Shown here piece by piece: positions 55,725 to 64,000 of a DNA stretch of 64,000 nt. Position 1 is the first letter of the stretch, and the number at the start of each line of letters is the position of its first letter. The DNA is from Flammula alnicola. Its lineage: Eukaryota; Basidiomycota; Agaricomycetes; Agaricales; Strophariaceae. The notes beneath the pieces were generated by a model. That model was not told where the DNA came from. It did no database searches and saw only the letters and a list, made by a program, of their open reading frames with translations. The position numbers and the translations under genes are program-made. The stretch lies in NCBI GenBank assembly GCA_015499995.1, contig JADNRV010000136.1, positions 1 to 64,000 of the forward strand, given 5' to 3'.

Positions 55725-58700
55725 GGGGGTTATGAGGGGGTCGGCGGCGATGTCGACCGCAGCCTTTTTGTATCAATCTATTTGCACAGCTTTGGATGGG
55801 ATTGGTAAGGCAAGGGATGACAAACCGTGATGTGTAATTATAAACTTGATGACATACTACCCAGAAATGACTCTCCTTTCACCTTGAAACGAGTCATTCC
55901 AGAGCGCAACATCGCGATACAGTACCCTCAACGCTGGCTGGAACCGACCCGACCTTTCTCACTGCCATTTCTCTCTTCCTCCTCTCGTCTGCCTCACGGA
56001 TAGTACGGATAATTTTGGATTTGGTCAAGCTTGCGTCAACCATCAAGTTCATCTTGTTACAGTATTTATAGCATCTCTCGGGCTCTAAGTGGCGAATTCT
56101 TAACCGGTCGTGCATCGAGCTAGGATCCATGGCTAGCATGAACGCTGGGCAGCTGCCCGCTTTGTATAGGACTGCGCAGGACAAGACTATGTCTTGACGG
56201 ACGGGAAGAAAAGTCTCTTGTTCTTTCGGGTATGGAGTGCACCTACTGGCACCAGCAACTCGGCGTCGCTCGGCGACGGACAGCGACTTGGGAACGTCAT
56301 GGCGCTAACGTCGGACGGCAGAATCATTCTTGTAAAGCGATTCGTCTGTGTCTCCCTCTCAAGCCGACTCTATAAGCATTCGAGTCGTTACAAGACAGGC
56401 GCCGCATTACCAACCCACTCGGGTTCATCATCCTTCATACTTCTGTTCCTCTTTACTCCCATGCAAGCCACCCTACGCAATGTTAATGTTAACTCTATCA
56501 TCTCACCTCGCCGCCACCCCAATTCTCGAGCAGGCTTCAAACAACGTCAACATCAACATGAAGCTATTCATCAATCACACTCTGACTCCTCCTCAAGCTC
56601 TCACGTAGACGCCAGAGCCGTCATTAACACGTCACTTGTACTTTGGCCTGAAGTTCTCTGCAGAAGTCGTCTACGCTTTCATTAATCATTGGTCGTATTC
56701 TCGAAACGGCTCGCTCTAACCCAAGCACAAGGTGCTAGTGGGGTGACTTACAGACCATTTCTGCATTTTCTCGTGAAGTTGCAAGTTGTCGGTGCAGTCG
56801 CCCGGAATCACCGGGTCTTGAATAGTATTAAATCATTTCACTCTCCCCTCACCGTTCTACTTACCTATTCTTGCTTGGAGTACCCGGAATTGCACCCATT
56901 CGTCCTTCTCCGCTCCACGAGAACGTAAAGTCGTTCCCGCAGGATCATTCACCTGCTTCGTTTTCTTCGTCTCTCGCCCAGAATCGTCTGACTGCATTCC
57001 TCCTTCGCAGGCCGAGACTTGTCTCATTCAAATAAGCACATTACTTGACCCTAACACCTGACACACACCCAACACTTTCCTCTGTTTCTTATTACGTGGC
57101 CCGAGCAAAGAGTCCTTCTCCGCGAACTCTGGGGTAGACCTCTTTGATGCCGCCGGTACACGTACAGCAGGTACCTGCTGGGAGCATGCGGCTTCAATTT
57201 CGAGCTAAATAATAATCTTCCTATTCGCGGCTAGCCACGCATTCGAGGCCCAACGGCGTTTCCGATAACTAAATCACGGCTAGCCTACCTTTGCTTTGGT
57301 GCGTTCGCTTACGGTCCGGAAACGTATTTGTGCTGATCCTAAATTCCAATCGACAGGTAATGATCTTAGGATTTCATTTTCGGCCTCCGCCGCTATTCCA
57401 TTAATAAAGCAGTAGAGGTGGCGCAAGACCCTTTACCTCCAGAAGGTATGAGGGTGCCCAAACGCGATTAACTATCTCTGCTTGCCTCGATCCTCATTCA
57501 CGCGCATATTATAAAATCTCGACTTATCTCAGTCACCCGTATGTATAAGTATAATAGACATTGTTGGATTTCAACAAAGGTTTTTCATCATATCTGGGAT
57601 GACATCTTAGATTTGTTATCCGAGTGGCTGGCTGTCCGAACATCGGATCCTTTCAGATGCTCTGCTGCTGCACCGGTGCCTCAACCTGTATTTCGTAGAT
57701 GTTGTCTTTCCCGATGGTAGAACCTTACCAGAATCTCTCTCGTTCAACACTGCGCAAGAAGAGACTTTATATAAGACTCATTCACCCAGTCTACCATTGT
57801 TAGTCCGAAAGCCGACTGCAACGCTATGCCAGTCCAAATGGCTATCATTTTCGCTCTCTTGCGGGTGATCTATTTTTATTCTGAGTGTTCTATTTTTACA
57901 TCAGAATCCTCTCAGGGACAGCTCAAAGAGATTTGATGAGATACCGTCATAATACAATGTTCCTGTTGCTGGATTCAAAATGGAAGGCATTGCAGGGAAT
58001 ACGGAATTGAAGCAGGCAACAGGACGAAAGGCGTTTACTATTTATACTGCGATGTTGATCCTTGAATCTTGCGTTTTACCGAGCGTTTATCCTGACAGCC
58101 GCCGGATCGATGGAAGATCATCCTTTTATAGGTGAATATTCCCCAGCATACATATGTACTGCGGAACGTGTCGGTTGTTTTGGCCTGGAAAATATCAAGA
58201 TTTTGCACTCCGTCGTGCGCCACACTCTGAAATTAATTTTGCAGGGACTAAGGGGTTTCGCCATCTTTGCCTGTCTTAAAAGCAATACATCTGCAATCCA
58301 AGAGAATACACCCAGTCTACCAGTCACACCGTATTATTTTCTTCCTTAAGAGCAGGTTAAACAGATCTGGTTACCGATGGCTTCAAAGCCCAGCAGCATG
58401 TAACGTGGAACAATGAATTAGACATCCAGCATAAGCCGCTCTGCTCTGTTAGACGTTGTCACCGTCAACTTACAAAGGATCGGTACTCTCGCGATCACTT
58501 TGAACCAAGCCGACTATGGGAAGGACCCGCTTGGAACGAAGGATCTAGGTGGACAATGCCACGGACCCGAAATGCTCTCCTCAGATTGGCGAAAGTTGCC
58601 TCCGACAAGTCTTGATTGTCTTGCGGTATATGTAGAGTAGAACGTGGGGAAGTATTCGTCGCCTTTCCACCTTCAAGGATGACTCGAGCAGCGCCTGGAA

Positions 58701-59120
58701 ATTCCACCGCCAGAGACTTTTGATCTGGGAATTTTCACACTTGTTGGGTCGCAAATTGACTTTCTGTGCTCAACATCGTCAGTTGCGTCTCGGTTGCCAT
58801 CTGACATACCTTGAGCGTTAGTCGAAAAAACCTAGATGAACAGTCTCCACATGGCTCAATCGATATATGCATAATGTGATAGACTAATCTAAATGCATCT
58901 TGGAAGTGGTGGCTCTCTTGCAAGCGCGAGGTGATTGCCTGTAGTCCTTTCCTTGAAAATGGGCTGCGAGTGGTCACTGCAGAACCGGTACTGAGGGTGG
59001 GGCAGTCCCTCGCAACCTGATATTGTCTGATGTAGAGAAGTTCGTCCATTTATGGGCCATCGCCAGGGAGTTCGTTTCGTGCGATTTGGCGGATATTGGG
59101 TCTTCGTTCAGCATATTTTA
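55725..59120. other. No gene recognised
   Basis: Only short frames occur. The most notable is a minus-strand frame at 56184-55894 (96 codons, charged, with IREADERRKREMAVRK), directly upstream of RPL10, without a known motif. A plus-strand frame at 56194-56685 is also unrecognised. The base composition changes to about equal AT and GC with few repeats. Confidence 0.4.
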
Positions 59121-59367
59121 CAGGGTCTTGCATAAAAACGTCCAGTCCATCATTTCCGTCGCGTTTGTTTGCGCGTCTTTGCGTCTGCACATGGTATTCC
59201 TCCCCAAGGGCACGAAAGACGCTGAATAAATCGGCCTGAACTCATACAGGATACCCTTTTGCCGGCTTTCCTGGCATTTCGACCTTTTTTTGGCGTCCAA
59301 CCAGCCTCGAAAAATCAACGCGAAATGATGAACTGTGATGAACTGAACGGTTTTATGCAAGACTCTG
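59121..59367. mobile_element. MITE of about 247 bp, hAT-like ends
   Basis: The element begins cagggtcttgcataaaa and ends in the inverse (ttttatgcaagactctg). The inverted repeats cover about 40 bp, with a 7-8 bp insertion on the right side. CAGGG...CTCTG-type ends are typical of hAT-related MITEs. An exact 8-bp target duplication was not found. Confidence 0.7.
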
Positions 59368-62300
59368 CAATAAAAAAAATAGTCAGGTTCATCCACATGC
59401 TGGCCTTGCATCTCGAATCAACGCCCACGGTGGAAGAGCCGTTATAGCCAGCTTCCATAGATCAAACAATAATAACTAAGCGAGCTTGTTTCTAGGCAGT
59501 CATGAGCGTACTCAATTCCTCCGACACAAGTTCTCTGGTATAGATTCCCAAAATGCACAACGCGACGCGCGTCCAGGACGATCTGATACTAAATATGCAG
59601 AGGCACTACAAATGCAGATATTCGGTCCGTAATGTTATGACTGGGTTGGAGCCCTTGCAAATTTTGTGTTGTTCGCGGCCGTGGCGGAGCTCGGAGCTCC
59701 AAGAGGACACGATACTCGTACAGCGCTCCCGGGGAGGAGTGTGGCAGATGTCACTGGGTAGATGTTAGTTCCTGCAATACCCTTACTTTTCTCCCGTAAT
59801 ACTGGAGGCATTATCAGTTAAATCCCCATTGTCATTTTTTGAGCGTCCTTCTGGGGATTACGCGGTGCCCTTCCTCCTCCATCTGTGAACAATAGATCAT
59901 GTTTGGTGTAATGGACTACGTGGAGCAAGACGTGGAGACTACTAAAAACGGTTGCGGCTTGCAAACTCGAATGCAATTTATGCTCATCGGGATAGCAGTT
60001 AGCTCAGAAGGGGTGTTGTCGAATATAATTCCACAAATAATGGTTAGCTTTGGGAACTACGTACTTACTGTCAACGGTATATTCGTTTGGGCGTGTGAGA
60101 TCTATTTCTTGAAAGGGCGAAAACCATGTTTATCAGATTGCTTGTGTCTTCCATTCGAGATATCGAAGCAACACGATCATTGGATTTTACAATCCACGGG
60201 CCTGACCTCGGATTGCTTGTCCGGATTCTTGTCCATTTGTTTTCATTTCCCATACCTGTCAATTCCGACAGCAAATGGCAGCAATGTTGAATTATATTTG
60301 CTCCACTCGAGAGAGTTCTGTCAGTGGTATTCTGACAGAGGAAAAGGAAACAGATCCGCAGAAGCCGGGACTAAAGTTTGGTTATCTGATATGACAAGGC
60401 TAACTCGGGGATCGTCGCACATAGGCAGGACTTGCATTGCCGCCTTCGCCAGACCAAAGTAGATTTTTAGATTGTGTCGTATTGAAACATCATCGATATA
60501 TGTTTACATTCCGCATGTTCGGATGAGACACCGGCAAGCGCCTTACTAAAAGCCATTCAGAGACCTCGCCGTTTCGTGGGGTACATAAACTTACCGATAA
60601 GCAGGAGGCTTCCTTTCGAATTGAAATGGCACATAAAATCTTGGTATTGATCTGCTCTGGAGACGGATATAAGGGCATGCACGAGTACAACAACTTGTGG
60701 TCAGGTGTCGCGGCCAGAACTTGAAGGAAAGTATGCCAAAAGTGACTGGCCGTAGCTGGCCGTGTACTTAGTTGGATACGTTGCATGTGGCGGATGAACT
60801 GAATGACCATTTGCCAAGAAAGACGAGAACTTGGCAGCAACTTGGCAGGCACTTGAGTGGAAACGATGCTCAGATCACAGGGAGTCACAGGGTTTCTGAA
60901 CACCCTACAATGCACGCGTTACTCGGCCTTCGTATAATAAACTGAGGAGAATATCGGCATAGCTTTGAGCCAGGAGGATGAAGGGACGTGAGAGGTGTTT
61001 CGGCGTTGGAACCTGAGGAGAAATCTTATGTTAATCGGGGAGAGAATTGATATGCATATCTTCTGATCCAGTACCAAGGAGAAGCTCTGAGAGCCAGAGA
61101 TCGAGGACAAACAAAACACGAAGAGGCAGAAAACCTAGAGAGAATATATCGATCGGAGCGCGCTGTTGCCTTCAGTTTCTGGGCCCTCCGCAACTGAGGA
61201 GAACTGAGTTACTCAACAAGTGGCCGATGCTCAGAGGGCCAGGAAAGGTCCAACTCCTACGTTGTTTCTACGCCATTAGCCCAAGCCGCTTTGAGGGAGC
61301 GATTCTGGTGCCTTTTTCTGGTTAACGCATCAGTAAAATGCATATGGGATAAGAGCTGTGCCCTGTAAAAAAAAACAGAATCAACTTGGTTTTGGTTTGC
61401 GTGACACTGACAAGCTTTCTGTACGGCTATTTGGCTCTGTATTCTGTATTCTTCCCCGACAAGTTGCATCGGCACATTGCCGCCTCAGCGCCCCCTGCGT
61501 GGTCCATAATTCAGCCTAATGTGTGCTTGTAAGCACGGTTTATTTAAGCAATTTCTAGAGTTCTCGCAGCCATCGACAACCTCTTTCAGCATCGGAAGAC
61601 TGGACGTTTGTGATAAACTGAGCGCGCCGGCATTTCGGACCGGCATACTATCGGTGTTAAACTGAAAGCCTCAAGAAAGCCTCGGACGTTGTTCCCTCTT
61701 TGTAGTATTCCCTTCATGAACTGCAAGATAAGTATATCGGACTCAAGATTTTCTCCTTTTTTGTTGATTTCAACTTATGTGTGGGAAACGCCGGTTGGGT
61801 TCAGTCCACTCTGCCGGGGTATTGCGCCAATGGTTCACTCCTTCTCAACGGGTTTGCAGCAGCAAGCTCTTTCTTTGACCGATGTTCTTCAATCTGAGGC
61901 AAACTTCAAACCTTCTAGTTCGCATTCCGAGAGTTAAACATAAACTGTCTGGAACATTAGGTGGTTATCGCGAGTTTTGTCTCGCGAGCAATCTTATGGC
62001 ATCCTGCGGATGTCGGTATTTGCAGCCCTCTATCGAGTGAATCTTATTTTCTTGCATTAGAGTCCACGTTCTAAATTTTATGCTCTCACAGCAAGCTACG
62101 CCATGCACCTGACCCGCCAGTTATTGTAATATACGCCGCCAGTGCAAATGCTCTGATTTCGCCTAATTTCAGTGAAGTTAACTCCGTGATATCGAAGCAG
62201 ATTGGAAACAGAGGTAAGATCTCAGAATATAGTGTTTTAATTCAGAGAGATGCAGGTGAGGTGACGGTAGCATTTTCGCCTCAGTCTTCTGATATTCTCA

Positions 62301-64000
62301 TAAAGCTTTCTTCTCGCTTTCTCCACAAAGAACAGCCCCATTGATGAGGGAAAAAAAATCCTTTGAGTCCTTTCGCCTCTCACAGGAGGACGATGACACG
62401 ATGCCAAGAAAATCTCTGTCACTCTGAGTGTAGTCAGAAGGTCTTCACAACTTATTATCAGCAGTGTCGCGGTCGCTCCATTAGTACATAGAAGACTTTA
62501 ATTGCCTCTGGTTTTACCTCCTTAAGCACCCCGCCGTATATTTCCGTTATGGAGGGCGCAGCTTCATTTCTCAATAAGCAATGCGGCTATTGGTCCTTCA
62601 GCTGACAGGTCGAATTCCTGTGAGAACGGCGAAGCGCCACTAGGAACCCAGTTCAAGTTGCATCCTCTAGGATTTCCTAGAAGTCCGTTGAATGCTATGA
62701 ACCTGGTCATGAGATGCTTTCTGCTTATCATGCATTAAAATGTAGTTTGGATCAACGGAAAGCAAAAAGGGTTAATGTTGTTTGCTTATAAATTGGGCTG
62801 AGGATATTACAAAAATCATTCAAGGATGGTTCGGAGACGGATTCAAGAGCAACACTGGGCCGTCGTTCTGAGTGACTCAGGCTCCGACTAGGCACGAACT
62901 GCTCAGATAGTTGTTGCAGCGTTTAACAACCTAGTAGCAGTCCCAGTTCCTTGTCTGTGGGTTCTCACCGCTAATACTGGGCTACCCAATCGTCTGGGTT
63001 GTTTCTTTATCCAGGGTTTTGGAACCAGGCTGAAGAGTATCAAGTTCTGACATTTTCGTAATGGATTTCATAGGATTTCCATGAAATCTGATAGGTAGAG
63101 CATTTCATCACTCTCACAATCTGAGATTGAGCAGATAATCGACCACCAGGCGAACCCTGAATCAAGGAACCGATCTTAATCACAAAGAATGTCATCAGTC
63201 ATTCCGTGTTGCCGAAACGACGCAGAACTTGCAAGAGCTCAGAGACAACCAGACAAGCGCCAGGCGTTGGGTGTGAGATGATTGTTGGAAGTCGGGGATT
63301 GTTGTAGCGGCAAACGCGGGTCCGGGGTTCCTGCAAGTTCCAAGCAAGTTCCTGCAAGCAATATCTGAGTAATGGTTAATCATGTGGGATTTGTTTGTCA
63401 GGTCGGCCCAAGGTCTGATTCAGCGGCAAAGCAGTAAAGAATTCCAGGGGAATATTGGAAGGAATTGAAAGATTTGCGAAATAGCGAATTAAACCAGCTG
63501 TGTGCGCCGCAGTGATTCTTCACTGGCCCCAGTGGCTTCAGTTGGCAGTCGGTGTTTCGTTAGGACTCGGAGGGTACCGGCAAATAAGCGCCAACTGTCC
63601 CGGGCCGAATGAAGATGATATTGATGTACACCTATTTGGTTCAACGACGTTCTCTTTTCCTCCTCTCGTTTCGCGATCCTTGTTGATACTGTGCTCCGAG
63701 GGGAGAATATCTTCCAAGCTTCACTTTTCCAATTTTGGCTGGATACCCTAGCCGGCCACTCATCACCGTCCTCTAATCGCCACGGCCTTGGCGAATTTGC
63801 ACCATTGGTTCAGACACTGATCAAGTTTCTCTTGCCGTTCCGCTGAATCTATTCCAGGTCACTATTTTTCCACAGCTGTCGACGTTACAGAACGTGTATA
63901 TGTAAGCTAACCACTAATGGATGAACAATAGTCTCCCCTGATCGAAAGAATTGTCGAAATACGGAGATTCGGATGGCCGCGACCGCGGCAGAAGCAACAA
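59368..64000. other. No gene recognised
   Basis: There are scattered short frames (for example 59899-60462 on plus, 60915-60490 on minus). None has a motif I know and none joins into a multi-exon gene by obvious splice sites. No strong inverted or tandem repeats stand out. A transcript or gene with many small exons could be missed here. Confidence 0.4.

Noticed and set aside
59118..59447. Open frames on both strands around 59.2 kb
   Set aside because: They coincide with the inverted repeats and core of a 247-bp MITE.

Overview
The window looks like a nuclear segment of a filamentous basidiomycete, most likely an Agaricomycete. The signs are very short spliceosomal introns (43-65 bp) in every host gene, a secreted laccase with 14 exons, a white-collar-1 type photoreceptor without a GATA zinc finger, a TEY mitogen-activated protein kinase of the Fus3/Kss1 class, a fungal HNH_2-type protein and typical fungal retroelements. 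The species cannot be named from the sequence.

About the first 35 kb is a nested pile of mobile DNA. Three closely related LINE copies (RT plus RNase H type) stand head to tail, each beginning directly in the poly-A tail of the one before: copy A (about 1.0-10.3 kb), copy B (10.3-11.5 kb, 5' truncated) and copy C (11.5-18.35 kb, nearly complete). Copy A is split by a 5.5 kb element with long terminal inverted repeats and an exact 10-bp target duplication (2893-8370, Mutator-like). Copy C is split by a 1.1 kb tRNA-headed SINE-like element with an exact 14-bp target duplication (13712-14821). The end of that SINE matches the 3' tail of the LINEs, so the LINE is its probable mobilising partner. 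A relative of the SINE lies at the left edge. The LINE stack is followed by the end of a Ty1/copia element, a diverged antisense LINE remnant, and 19.5-27.1 kb of decayed non-autonomous elements with tRNA-like heads or inverted repeats.

A Ty3/gypsy chromovirus (27165-34599, 5-bp TSD, two LTRs with about five differences) follows. It has gag, protease, RT, RNase H, integrase and a chromodomain, but pol is broken by frameshifts. Two features stand out. Its primer-binding region is complementary to the predicted 5' end of its own transcript (Tf1-like self-priming). It also has a third, broken reading frame after pol that ends in two zinc knuckles.

Host genes occupy 35.4-55.7 kb: the MAP kinase (-), a frameshifted EthD/dimeric-barrel gene (+), a ribokinase pseudogene (-), an HNH_2 gene (+), a second decayed EthD copy (+), a kelch-repeat gene (-), the laccase (+), white-collar-1 (-) and ribosomal protein uL16/RPL10 (-). 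All exon structures given were derived by hand from splice consensus and reading-frame continuity. The genes do not form an operon or an obvious pathway. They cover mating/filamentation signalling, light sensing, extracellular oxidation and translation. From 55.7 kb to the end I recognise no gene, only a small MITE at 59.1 kb.
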